Of a DNA stretch of 64,000 nt, positions 38,201 to 48,700 are shown in pieces. Position 1 is the first letter of the stretch. Each line of letters starts with the position of its first letter. Made by a program: the position numbers and the translations under genes. Origin of the DNA: Romanomermis culicivorax (taxonomy: Eukaryota; Nematoda; Enoplea; Mermithida; Mermithidae); NCBI GenBank assembly GCA_963922205.1, contig CAWUHX010000135.1, positions 744,001-808,000 on the forward strand. The letters run 5' to 3'. The notes below the pieces were generated by a model, which did no database searches, was not told where the DNA came from, and worked only from the letters and a program-made list of their open reading frames with translations.

Positions 38201-39979
38201 AAAGAAAATTTCAAAATTGAATGTGCTGCTAATAAACAACCTGCCACGATTAGCCGATCGAGAAATCTTACTAACAAAATTGGTTTCACATCCGACGGAA
38301 CTTTTCACGAAAGTATTTTCTGTAAAAATATGATTAGTATCAGTTTGTTGGGAAATCTTAGTTATTCTTTAGAATCCGATCTTGCATTGATAGAACTCGG
38401 ATCGGGAGATGATGCAGCAACGGGCTTCCAAAATATGCGCAATTATTTCATATTGAATAGCGGTAAAAAGAGAATCGTGGGTGGAAAATTTGCCGACACT
38501 TTTCTCCTGATTTCTAATAATTCGCATTTATTCGGCAAAATAGATGGCGCCGGAGGAGACAATATCCTCGATACCAGTAAATACTTACTTTTGGAATCAC
38601 TGCTCTACGATCTGGGGAATGAACTTTTGATTCACAGCAACAATATCAGTACTACCATAAAAGGTATGGAACATATTATCGGACGGAAAAAATCCAACGA
38701 TCAAGTTATTTGCGGTTGTCGAACTAAATTTTTAGATCTCAAAGGTGGAAAATCTATTAAAAATCCAGATCAAATATTGATTCCGAATTTGAACTGTATC
38801 AAAAATATTACGATTAAATTGTCGGGCTATATTCAAGTCGAAAATTTTGTTAATGAATCGACTACGATTTTTTTCTTAATTCAAAACAAAAGTACTAGTT
38901 CGGTGAGCAGTGCCTCTAATTTTTCTACAATGATATTCTTTCTACCGATGAAGGTCACAGATTTGGATTCAATTGAGCGTGAAAAGAATAGGATAAGAAT
39001 AAAATGTAAAAAACATAAAATCAAACTTGTTATCAAAAATCAGACTGATAACTGTATATTCATATTCGCCGACAAATTTCGAGTTGTATATCAAAATGGC
39101 TATTTCCATGCTGAACTCTATCAACAGCATGATATCAAAATTGAATTGAGTGAAATTTATCAGTTACTGAGTTATAAATTAAAATTATTCATAAGCATAA
39201 GATCAGAATCTTATAAAAAAATTTTTCAAATTCACAATGCGCCAAATTCCAAAAATCAAGTGATTCATTTCAGCAACCAAGCAAATTATGAAACGCATGT
39301 GATCACAAATAACAACGGTATAAATTATATTCATATGAATGCAAATTGCGCTTTGGAATGTAGGATGCAAGATGTTCACGTATACATCCAAGAAAATTCA
39401 AAGTCCGATTTTATAACCATGGATTTTTCGGCGATAGAAACCTGGCATAAAGCACATAAAATGAAATTTTCCTTGAAAGTAAGTAACTCAAGTCATCATA
39501 AACTACAAATTAAGCTTCGCGAAAAATACAAAACATTCGCTAGAATTCACATCAATTATAAAAATTCTTTTTCGATAAGCAATTCCTGCACAAACATATT
39601 GGTTAACGTGAAAATTTTGACTCAATTGTGCTACGATTCGATGAAACGTGACTTTTTTCTACGACCCATGCCCATAAAAATCGATAGCAATAAATCAGTG
39701 GTAATTTTAAGTGATCAAGATGTGGTGCAAAATATGGCAATTATAATTGGTAAACAAAAAACGAAGATGAAATGCCAGTCGTTCAAAAATTCCTTGATTC
39801 TGACCAACTCTTTCAACGTTCAAAACTATATAAATAGACTCACGTTTATTTTTATCGATTATTTCGCATCCCGGAGACGAGAAATGTTCAATTCGCTTAA
39901 ATTGCGGTTCGAAAATTTCCAGAATGTGGAAGTCGAAAATTTATTGGAAGATTGCCATTTTCTTATCGAATATATATAA
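35225..39979 (+). CDS. Large toxin-like protein, probable TcdA/TcdB-type pore-forming family (intronless)
   Basis: A single 4755-nt ORF of 1584 residues. An upstream GTG at 35216 is not a credible eukaryotic start; the first ATG is 35225. Residues 1-700 are mixed helical sequence without a recognised domain. RSKR at 701-704 is a furin-like site, followed by an acidic/lysine patch. Residues ~733-895 are glycine/alanine-rich and hydrophobic (for example IGQLIKGGSAYVGGALLSKA), as in pore-forming segments of large clostridial-type toxins. Residues ~1058-1122 contain RTX-like turns (GSGDDAATGF, GGKFADTFLL, KIDGAGGDNILD). Residues ~1123-1584 are Lys/Asn-rich. No signal peptide is seen. AATAAA at 40017 lies 38 nt after the stop, so it looks like a eukaryotic transcription unit. 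The family call is from remembered architecture; target and activity are unknown. Lack of introns in an intron-rich locus suggests transfer or retroposition. Confidence 0.7.
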   Translation: MADTPAPNYQTQLFADHHKFATTLERYLHSFRFENVHNLGIYFMLMGYFSTMPKNQIYDQSLKDHVKILHTFVAGYHDRFFILFITKTLIDGEPSGRLFYFHLNENAPFLDHNFLHLNDLESMLYYLKLEDPNMSWNDCAQWMKKIKNQCLFVKVNRIFGRQVSPTFKVDVKLYRMDFLFQNDRSLETVWRKLTVITPDHLNLREIAQFYMSLSETMKISQFYKSVSEAFIQNSDRNLDDPNFRVKFRLTKENFMHFFYGALLFHVGAFYPAKITPIHNGRNLDKLALLILDEEKWVTHLEPVLFKVYESAEEKFESSGLENEIYDLPVDFATNSLRALVSSLTLRPENSGRDFDVATKMINIAKVNHLLNYLEKMVDLDPDYFYQNLNRWRNDLILQLNRIDTFLGYDSKRMTGLKHFLFGSLMALGGGNLAFKLNKSKIKKDIFLIKSRENGIVISFSPEVMHETKSDAISDLILSTNLKKFLVLSITDRPFSHDILDDGTFSPFLGMLNNEITIDSTSSIDSSTWNLIRTHFTGNFFTEMLINHKKQVSRSAAWKSEMEFHSMLPKFHSEFRAQVKGIVSTGKQVFTPYATTLLGFTVEKYVQEQRNFKVPLLVGDSKDTFHIILHLTPYETIDQDDPIKTMKQYFKGALLSSKYGKVNSALIRVALSNNEDGYLRFNYFASYPNGKNRDEYKLCNERSKRSGQKCLSLEKEEEKKPLVEGEESVHSKIPRIINTAMYFQMVKGVVGSIIDGDYGRMGKEVGILAATVTLSFIGDKSLHWGQNLLKIGQLIKGGSAYVGGALLSKAYLGFIAQDLVSRIKTFKLDGDKDQIVGIVGDTVLLSINALSTGLELYSTFASIEEASVELGPQVMIAEAVIFAIIDGFYATRSVQKIHEEIRLSWGEKVTQWFRSFFGAHPSQYIELLMQEKVLLQKTVDDMVHKFSMPGNTIRYYATPTLYVNQEKLAVRRENNVINMNRKVTMKSRVWPEPKENFKIECAANKQPATISRSRNLTNKIGFTSDGTFHESIFCKNMISISLLGNLSYSLESDLALIELGSGDDAATGFQNMRNYFILNSGKKRIVGGKFADTFLLISNNSHLFGKIDGAGGDNILDTSKYLLLESLLYDLGNELLIHSNNISTTIKGMEHIIGRKKSNDQVICGCRTKFLDLKGGKSIKNPDQILIPNLNCIKNITIKLSGYIQVENFVNESTTIFFLIQNKSTSSVSSASNFSTMIFFLPMKVTDLDSIEREKNRIRIKCKKHKIKLVIKNQTDNCIFIFADKFRVVYQNGYFHAELYQQHDIKIELSEIYQLLSYKLKLFISIRSESYKKIFQIHNAPNSKNQVIHFSNQANYETHVITNNNGINYIHMNANCALECRMQDVHVYIQENSKSDFITMDFSAIETWHKAHKMKFSLKVSNSSHHKLQIKLREKYKTFARIHINYKNSFSISNSCTNILVNVKILTQLCYDSMKRDFFLRPMPIKIDSNKSVVILSDQDVVQNMAIIIGKQKTKMKCQSFKNSLILTNSFNVQNYINRLTFIFIDYFASRRREMFNSLKLRFENFQNVEVENLLEDCHFLIEYI

Positions 39980-40016
39980 ATACCAAAATCGATTGAACTA
40001 ACGAAAAGTTGATACA

Positions 40017-40022
40017 ATAAAA
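40017..40022 (+). terminator. Polyadenylation signal AATAAA of the toxin-like gene
   Basis: AATAAA 38 nt after the stop codon, followed by a TTTATTTTTGT stretch. Confidence 0.6.
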
Positions 40023-42744
40023 TTTATTTTTGTACGTGGTTTCCAAAAGGAAAATGGTTTAATCACCTCAGAAATTTTGAAAAAGATCGGCTAATCCAAG
40101 ATTTGTTTTAATTTTTTGATCTGTATAAAAATAACAAAATAAAGAAAAAAATTCAAATAAAACGGAAGTCGAGAAAAGGAAAAATGAAGAACGTATAATA
40201 CGAAAAAAAGTAAAAAGGAACGTGAACTATTTGAAAAATTAAAATATGTAAACTTGAAATGTATACTTTAGAGATAAGACCAAAATAAAGAGGGAATTAA
40301 AAATGAATAAGCAAGTAAGATAGATAAAAAAGTGGAGAAGAAACTAAATAAGAAGATGAAGTAAGTTGAAAAAGGAACTAAAGTACGAGTATAAGGGAAA
40401 AATAGCAGGGAGAAAAAATATGAAATAAGAAAAAAGTTAAATAATCAAGAAACCTGAGTGAAAAACAAAGTAAAAAAGAAACGAAGAAGAGAGTAAAGCA
40501 AGGAAGAAAGTAAGGTAAATAGAAAATTAAAGTATAGAAAAGAGCAAAAAAAGATAATCAAAAACTAAAGTAAAAAAAACCACATCTGAATTTCTCTTCT
40601 ATTTTGTACCATGTTGGAGTTGTATTGTGCTGTTTTATGCTGTTTTCAATTCATTTTTTTACTTTTTTCTTTGTTTCTTTTTTCCTTCATTCCACTCTCT
40701 TTTCCCCTATCTCTCTCTTTCTCTGTCTAGTGTCTTCATCAATAAACTTTTTTTGTAAGTTTTCGTGGAAAAACATAATTTTTCATAAATTTCCTCGAAA
40801 GCTCTCCTCCTCCTCCCATTTAAAGATGAGGTCTTTTTTTCTTCGCTGGAGCTTTAAAATGTGAATGTTATGCTTTATCTCTTTTTTGGCCAATTTTTAC
40901 TTCCCCTTCCTCGGAAAAAAGCTTTCTATCAATCGTCGCAGCGTAAAAATATATAAACTACTCGGATGCTTTAGTAAAAAAATTAATGGTTGCGGATTTG
41001 ATAGACCTTTCTGGAAAAGGCGAGCCAACATAATGCCAAAACTAAGAAGAAGAAAAATCTGCTAACAATAGTATTTTGGCTAATATGGCTCTTGGATGAA
41101 TTTATTTGCGCAAGAATTGTGACACGCCAAAGTATATCTTTTTTCATCGCAGAGTATAATTTACTGACTAGAGTAATTGAATATCCTGTGTGCCCGAGAA
41201 TGGGTAATAATTTATTGGCTACCGATAAAGGTGCTTCGATTTGTCTGCTGATATTGGAGCTCGTAGTCTGTTTTTTTGCTTCTAAATTGAAAACTGACAA
41301 AAATTTGTACTGTCATCTGAACCAGTTAGACAAAACTGTTACTGTAGAACTTTGAACTCAAAAAATTGTGAAAGGTTTGTCGAGTGTGCCTTACAAGTTT
41401 CGATCTCACGTGACCTATGGCTTAGAAAAATTAAAAAATGAAATAGTGCTGGCTCTCCTGTTTACTAATTCAGAAGCATTTCAAGAAAAACATATGCTTC
41501 ATGCAAAGTGTCATCTTATGAACCGTGCTTTATATTTCACAAGGCGTGCATGTTACTCACAGGCATGATTGTTATAGGAGAACGGTTTGACTTTATGCAG
41601 GCTTCCTGTCGACCCCCACACAGAAATGCGGCTCATCGCAGCAGATTTTCACCAGAAATAGATTTTTGAAGACTATCAGTTCAGAAAGCTCTTAATTTTT
41701 TTTAAAATGTATGGAATATTCAACTACATATTCCTACTAAATTTTTTATTAATTATATGTGAGGAAAGCATCTGATAAACTTTTTTATAGCCCAAAAAAT
41801 TTTTGTGATGGAAAAGATGACCCAATGGCAACATTAGATTGTGCTGTTTGTCACGTGGTCCAAAAAAGCACGTCAACTAGCCAAGCTATAGAATGTTCGG
41901 GCGGTTTGATTCCTCATATAAGTGTTGGCTACAGTGTAGTTTGAGCTATACTACCCGTTTACAGTAAACCACTTTGTGAACATACTTTGGTGTCCACATG
42001 GCTTTTGAAATGCAAAACTGAATCATTCAAGTAGCATTTGCAGCTCAACTCACAACATACCACTGTTTTTTGACGTCAATTACTTAATAATACCAAAAAA
42101 CTTCGATATGTTTATCTCAAAATGCACAAGCTGAATCATCAGGTCTGTTAAGGTTACTGTATATAAAATAATAACACTTTTAGGATGAACCTTTGCTCCA
42201 AATAACCTGTATTTCCGTTGAAATCAAAGTCACAATGTTGATAAGAAAATATTTGTAGGATAATTTTTATGCATTGAAAACATGTTTGACTCTTGTTGAT
42301 TGATATATATTTTTAGGATCACCACTTCTTGTTCTACAGGTACAAGGTAAAAAGACATTATATGAGCATTTGAGATCTGGGATTCTTGTTCTTTTCTGCA
42401 GTCAAAACTATTAAATCATTTGTTCTCGAGACTTTTTTATACAACTACTGAATTTTGTGTTTTCGGTAGACTACTGAGAGCTAAATTCAAAAGAATAAAA
42501 AAAATTTGGAACAACATACAGTGCCAGTTTTAGACGACAACATGGTATAAGAGATCTGAGTCCAGTTTCATTTAGGCAAATTACTAGAGCATGTGCAACT
42601 ATAAAATTGAAAATTTTGCAAAATTCTAGTACACAGTGAACGGTACCTTTGTTCCTGGTCAACAACGACTGCACAGCTCCTGAATTCACATTTTAGGATT
42701 TTACTAGATATTGCGCATCGCAGTGCTCGCATTTTTAAAGAGAT
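40023..42744. other. Gene-free DNA: purine-rich then pyrimidine-rich blocks
   Basis: 40110-40580 is strongly A/G-rich on the + strand (AAAGTAAAAAGGAA style); 40590-40760 is T/C-rich. This suggests a decayed foldback arm pair like that in the collagen intron, but no exact mirror was traced. 40770-42744 shows nothing recognisable beyond TACTGTA words. Confidence 0.4.
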
Positions 42745-43790
42745 ACATATATTATAACGCATCTCATGTTATAAAATATCCGGTGGTATAATATGTCTCA
42801 TGTTATAATATATCCCATGTTGAAGCATACACCATGTTATAACATATCGTATGTTATAACATATACCATGTTATCGCATATCCTACATTATAACGTATCC
42901 AGTGTTATAACATACATAAGTTTTTTTGAAACAAAACATGAGGCTATGTTGCAGCAAAAGGCTATGTTATAACATATGCTTCGATAGAGAGAATTTTTTG
43001 AGAAAACCCTTTTTATGTTATTGCATAGGTCATTGTTATAACATAGGCCGTTGTTATAACATAGTGCTATGCTATACCATACGGCGTGATACTCTAGGTA
43101 TATTTAATGTACAGCATGTTTATACATTGCTGTATATGGTGCTTAGGTCGTATTTTGCTTGAAAAGGTATATGTTTTAATAGGCAGCTATATTTTGTGCG
43201 TGGCGACAAATATAACATGACGTATGTTATAACATGTGATATGCTATAACATAGGACGTGTTAAAACATACGAAATGTTATAACATATCCCATGTTATAG
43301 CATATCTCATGTTATACCATACACTATGTTATAAAACACATAATATTATAACATATCTCCTCATGTTATAACATACACTGAGTGATAATATACCGTGTGG
43401 TATAACATAGCTCCTCATGTTATAACGTAGCCCATGTCACACCATGCTCCCTATACTTTGTTATAGCATATCTCATGCTAAAACATGGGCATGTTATATC
43501 ATAGGATATGCTATCACATGGTTTATAAGATTGTATATGCTATAACATAAGGTGCATTATAATATGGGATCTGTTATCACAATGGACTATGTTATAACAT
43601 GTCAGTATGTTATAACATGTCGAAAAATGAAAAAAATTGTATGTTTTAACATAGGACCATGTTATAACATAGGGATATGTTACAACATGGGTCTATTTTA
43701 TATCTATTCTGTAGGTATATTTTATATACAGCATGTTTATACATTGCACTGTATGTTTGATAGTCTCTTATATGCTTTTAAAAAGGTATA
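42745..43790. repeat. Array of palindromic ATGTTATAACAT units
   Basis: Dozens of copies of TATGTTATAACATA or close variants, spaced ~15-25 bp, with interruptions around 42910-42960, 43090-43190 and 43690-43790. Each unit is its own reverse complement. The block is directly abutted by the LTR retrotransposon, whose left TATC target copy lies at 43789-43792. Confidence 0.9.
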
Positions 43791-43792
43791 TC

Positions 43793-44413
43793 TGTGAGAG
43801 CGCCCTAAATCAATCAATAATTAGGAAACTTACAGTAAACGGCGACGCTTCCTCAATCACACACACACCAGGCGAACCTACGTCATCCAATCCTACTGTA
43901 GACGTCGTGCCAAGACTCTTCGATTACGCAATCCAACTTTTTTATTTTCGTACGACTACGCTTATTAAGATTATGATCTAAGATTCTATGAAACTATGAC
44001 GTCAATGCTTCGTTTTTATGTCTTTTTTTATGTCTTTTTATTTATATAAATATGTTGGTTTTGTATGTTAAAATCACTTCAATATTTTATTAATAAATTC
44101 GGCTTCACTGCTTTCTCTGCTCTTTACCATCGTCGTAGGGTCGCTGGATAAATCGTCGATTGTTCCGTCCGGCTTTTGCGATTGTTGGAACCTGGAAGAA
44201 ATATATTTTCGTTGCGAGATTAAGATTTTCCTTTTAATTACCTTGGCGTTTTCCTAAATCGTCGCCGTTGCCGCCCATCCTTTGACGTTTTCGTTGACGA
44301 TTCTGAAGAAGAAAGAATAAATTAAGAACGTTTTAGTATTCAGTCCGATCTGCAGGTTATTCAGCTACAGTAACCTGTATTTTCCATTGACCTAAAAATT
44401 GACAAACCTTACA
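43793..44413 (+). repeat. 5' LTR of element 1
   Basis: TG...CA bounded. It contains a TATA-like TTTATATAAATATG at ~44041 and AATAAA at 44092-44097, suggesting U3-R boundaries in the usual order. It is 99.7% identical to the 3' LTR by eye. Confidence 0.95.
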
Positions 44414-44415
44414 AG

Positions 44416-44433
44416 TGGCGATTCGTGGCAGGA
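44416..44433 (+). other. Putative primer binding site of element 1
   Basis: TGGCGATTCGTGGCAGGA starts two bases after the LTR end and begins with TGG, the complement of a tRNA CCA end. The tRNA identity was not resolved. Confidence 0.6.
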
Positions 44434-44780
44434 CCGTCGACTACAATTTTCGGATCGAATTGGCGTTGAAGAAGCCTGAAAATAAAGAAGAATTAAAGAA
44501 GCACGAAGGCCGACGATTTTATTTGGCGATTTACCTGGCGTTTTTCGAATTTTTCGAGCTTGACGATTTTTTCTTGAAGAACGGCTGAAGAAGAAAATTC
44601 ACTTTTTTCGATTTTTGATAACGTAATCACCCGCGCTCGCCAGAATCCTACAGAATATCGACGAACCAGAAGTGGACGACCATTATTTGAACGTGCACCA
44701 CCAGAAGAAAATTTAGAAGAAGAAAATTTACGAATTTTGGTGAATCAAGAAGATCAAGTTTTAGTTGAAAATAGAGACCA
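44434..44780 (+). other. Leader region of element 1
   Basis: About 350 bp between PBS and the first gag ATG. The gag frame stays open upstream from about 44585 without an ATG, so a non-AUG or spliced start upstream of 44781 is possible but unsupported. Confidence 0.45.
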
Positions 44781-45720
44781 AATGGCCATGGAACAAATCA
44801 ACGATTTGCTACAAAATACAGTGGCTCGAGTTACAGAACTGTATGAAACCCGCCCGACGATTCCCACCGGTCTAGGTGATCTATCTCCATTTGCTGGCGA
44901 CCCGAACGATTTAAATTGGTCAGAATGGGAGAGAAAATTTTCGAGATTAGCGATTTTGGCAGGTGCTACCACCCTAAGTAGAAAAACGGCCCTGCTAGCA
45001 AATTATTTACGAGGCGCTGCGCTCAATTATTTTGGAGAATTAGAAGCAAGACAACCTCCATTGGCTGATTGGGATGCATGGACTGGTGCTTACCTAGCCA
45101 AATTTCCCGATAATCGCCAAATCGACATCAAATATGAGCAGCTAGTCGCCAGAACACAATCGTTGGGAGAACCCGTCGCCGTTTTCGCTGCTGATGTCCG
45201 TCGTCTAGCCAAACGAGCTTTTCCAACCTGGAACGGAGCTGGAGAACCTGATATAATTGTCAAAAATCATTTTATAAATCGGTTAATACCTGACATTCGT
45301 CGTTGGGTCCAAAACGCCGAACCGGATTCATTCGAGGCCGCCGTTGCTGAAGCTGAAAAACAAGAATTACGAGAAAAACAATATCATAGTGAAAATAATC
45401 CCTCATTTCAAGTTTTGGCGAATTCCGTCAGTCAGCTGACCAATTTGGTGCAACAGTTGAGTGCTGTCAACTTGGCCGGAAATTCGAATTCGGAAAGAAG
45501 ATATGAACAAAGGACGAATCAAAATACTAATTTCAACAGATGGCCACGGCAAGAAAATCGTTTTTGGCCTAGGAACAACGCGAGAGGTTTTCAGATTCAA
45601 TCGAACGGTCCCCAAGAGCCCAACAGGATGGGAGGTCGCCCAAATCGCGCGATAAATACCAACTTTAACCCCCAGCCGCTCGTCAGGAAGGTCCTCAGAT
45701 GGAACCGTTTCTTGTTATAG
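44781..45720 (+). CDS. gag: Gag polyprotein of element 1
   Basis: First ATG 44781 (MAMEQINDLLQN); 312 residues to TAG. The core (FAGDPNDLNWSEWERKFSRL, then ALLANYLRGAALNYFGEL) matches the Ty3/gypsy capsid pattern in which a short ORF assembles virus-like particles. The C-terminal part is Asn/Arg-rich and nucleic-acid-binding-like. The zinc knuckle (CYRCGRSGHFSSTC, CX2CX4HX4C) is NOT in this frame but in the overlapping frame of the following ORF, so making a capsid-nucleocapsid protein needs a +1 frame change in the overlap 45656-45720. A C-C-C-C-C run at 45669-45673 in that overlap would allow a CCC-to-CCC slip. A homopolymer sequencing error is the simplest alternative. Confidence 0.88.
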
Positions 45721-48700
45721 ATGTGGTAGAAGTGGGCATTTTTCTTCTACTTGCCCCATGCTCGAACGAAATCAAGATTCCAGATTTTCGAGTTCCCTGC
45801 GTAGCACGTGGCGTGGTGGACCGCCCCGAGTACAGATGCCGGCCCGAGGCGTTTCGAACCCTAGGAGTCCAGGAGATGCCCTTTCTGGAACCCGAGGAGT
45901 CAATAGTCAGCTTTGTCTTGCCGAGGCTAATGGGCCCAACATGTTAGAATTTGATTCTGACACCATCGCAGAACAGTCCGATCCCTGGAATTGCGATGAT
46001 TACGATCTGTATGGAAATTCCAATGTGAGGCCTCAGGCACATGTTTTTATGGCCCGATATAATGAATTTTATTTTGGAACCGGACACTCCACATTGGTGA
46101 GTAGTGGGACAGGATCTGAAGAAATTAGCGATAATCCCACTATTGCCTCCCATGGGTATACTGGCAATTATTATGAAGTCCCAGAACATTTAGAAAATGG
46201 TTATTTAGAAAGTGATTTTGATGAAACTTCTGATTCCGACTATTATGAAGACAGACGGCGCCGTCAGCAATTTGGAAATTCTGGGCAAGTCGAATCAGTT
46301 AAGGTTTTCATGAATACGGCTCAGACTGGAGGTCATAATTCCCACCGTCCCTCTGGAAGCCGCCCCATGGGTGAAGTTTATTTTATTTTTGATGGGCCTG
46401 CTGCAGCCAGTATTTGTAATTTATTTGATATTTTGAATTTTATGCATATGCACGAATTTGTAAGCCAGTCACGACGAGGAGTGATCGCTAGACAAGGACC
46501 CCTGGAATTTACGACAGAAGGATGGATCAATAAGTCGATACCATGGATCGTTCGGAGGCCCGAAGTCACCTCCCCAGAAGATCCCATGCGACATCAGTCA
46601 GCTCAAACTGACTCAAGAACGGATCCAGGAAGGCTAGAAGATTTACAATTTCAATCTAGAGCAGAAGCAGTTCAAAGAAGCAGAAAATGTGCCAGAAGAA
46701 GAGTTCCTCAACACCATTTCCAACAAATTCTCGGAAATTTCGTCTCACTTACCTCTTCTTATTTTTTGTTCGCCGCCGTGTTGTTACTTTTCTTTGTTGT
46801 GGGCTATTCGTTCAGCGAACCTTTCTACCAATGTGGCTCTTCACGAGGCGGTCATGCCTTGATGGTCCCGAAAACAACGCAATGTCGCCCTCCGCCACTG
46901 ATCAAAGCTGAAAAACACGAAATAAAGTTGCATATTTGGTCCACAAATGGACATTTGAATCAAATTATAGCCGTTCGCTGCGTTTTACGAAACCGAACCG
47001 TTTGTACGAACACAGGAGTTTTTGGATCCCGAGGAATTGTATCCGATACCACTTTGCAGAACATTGTCACTCCAGGTTTATGCAGACAAGTCTGGTCTGA
47101 TAAAAGCTATATGGGACGCAACTTAGCAGAAATTCAACCTGGAATTTGGACCACGAATCAGACGTTGCAAGTAGAATTCAAGTGGTGCTGCAAAGATACT
47201 TGTCGATCAGTTCAGAATTTACTCATGGAAGTTGGGACGATAGCAGCTGTTGATCACAAAGTAACTATTAGTGATCTTGGAGACACTGGTGGTTGCCCTC
47301 CTGTTGCTGGACAATGTTTGAATGCTGGAGGAACGATCATTTGGAAGGCCACCACCTTCGAGAATTATTGTCCATTGGCTCTAGTAGGAAATTTCACAGG
47401 ACACATCCTACAAGATCATGTGATAGTGGAAGAAGTTCAAGGAGCTTTTCAGCTCTCCGCGACAATTTCTACATGTCATCTACAAAACGCTTATTCCACT
47501 GAGCAAGGACCTATTCTGCAGTTCGAAGAAGATGTTCATCAACTCTTGGCCGATCGAGAAACATCAAATATCAATCCTGGATCACTCGAAAAAGATCCTA
47601 TGAATTCGAAATTTCAGTTTTTATACGACAAAATGATCGAGCAAGAAAGTCGAATTTTCCAAACTATTTGGACCGAATTATGTCATTCTTCAAAGCAACG
47701 TTTAGTGATGATTTGGCAACTTTTGAAACTCGATCCGACTCTAGGAGCCAGAGCTTTACTCATGCGAAATGACATTATCGCCTCTTTTGCCGGACAAGCT
47801 CTCATGGTTTGGGAATGCGAAAGAATCGTACCAGATCATATATTTTGGGACTACCAAATTAATCAAACCTGCTACGCCTATTTGCCAATTTCATTCCAAA
47901 ATCACACACTTTTTGTGGTTCCCGGAACGAAGGATGTGATTGGAACATCGCCTGTCGTAGATTGCAATCACCATGTGGTTGGTATCTATCATGAAACAGG
48001 AACTGGATGGAGAACATCTACTGGCCCAGTACATGTTGCAACGATCCCTTACGGTATCCAGTGGCAAGGCAGAACTAAATTACAAACTTTCAATACGCCT
48101 TCCTACTTTCACGATCAACAAGCTGGCGTTTTACACACTTTTGGCCTTATGAGAAGCTATTTTTCCAAAATTTCGATCATTGAGAGCGCTTTGAACCGAC
48201 TCACACGATATACAGCAGAACTATCATTGGATCCGACTGTGGTGTATCAGACTTTGGCTGGTACAGGGAAGATGGTAGCAGAAATCACGGAAGGAGCTGC
48301 CAACTCGTTGGAACATATCAGCACTACAGGCATGAAGAATTTAGTCACTACTACGGATTATTTGATTTCTGGCCCCCTACAACTCATCTTTAATATGCTC
48401 ATTGTCCTAGTAGTCCTAATCGTTTTACTCTTGATAGGATATTTTGTTTTTCGTTATTATCTCAAAGCAAGGATTGGGAAATGTTTTGGCTGCCGAAAAG
48501 ATGATCGTGAACCAATTGTTCGATTTTCTGATTTGCAAGAAACGGAAAGAGGAAATGAAGAACAGACGCGAAACGAACGTGCAGATCCCACAGCATCTGA
48601 AGTAGCTTATTCTACCATGCTGAAGAAAGCTTTTTCGCCTTGGCTAAGTCGCAAAACTTCATCAAAAGACGAATCTTCGACTTCGAATTGCAGTATAAGA

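Noticed and set aside
35225..39979. Bacterial contamination as source of the toxin-like gene
   Set aside because: AT-rich eukaryote-like flanks, an AATAAA after the stop and no bacterial neighbours; not fully excluded without read-level checks.
40604..41944. Series of 60-90 codon ORFs
   Set aside because: Short, overlapping on both strands, no domains, and in pyrimidine-rich or unique AT-rich DNA.
42745..43790. CRISPR-like array
   Set aside because: The repeats are short palindromes with irregular spacing in nuclear nematode DNA, with no unique spacers of fixed length.
43733..43981. 75-82 codon ORFs in each LTR
   Set aside because: They lie across LTR sequence in both copies and have no domain; LTRs are non-coding here.
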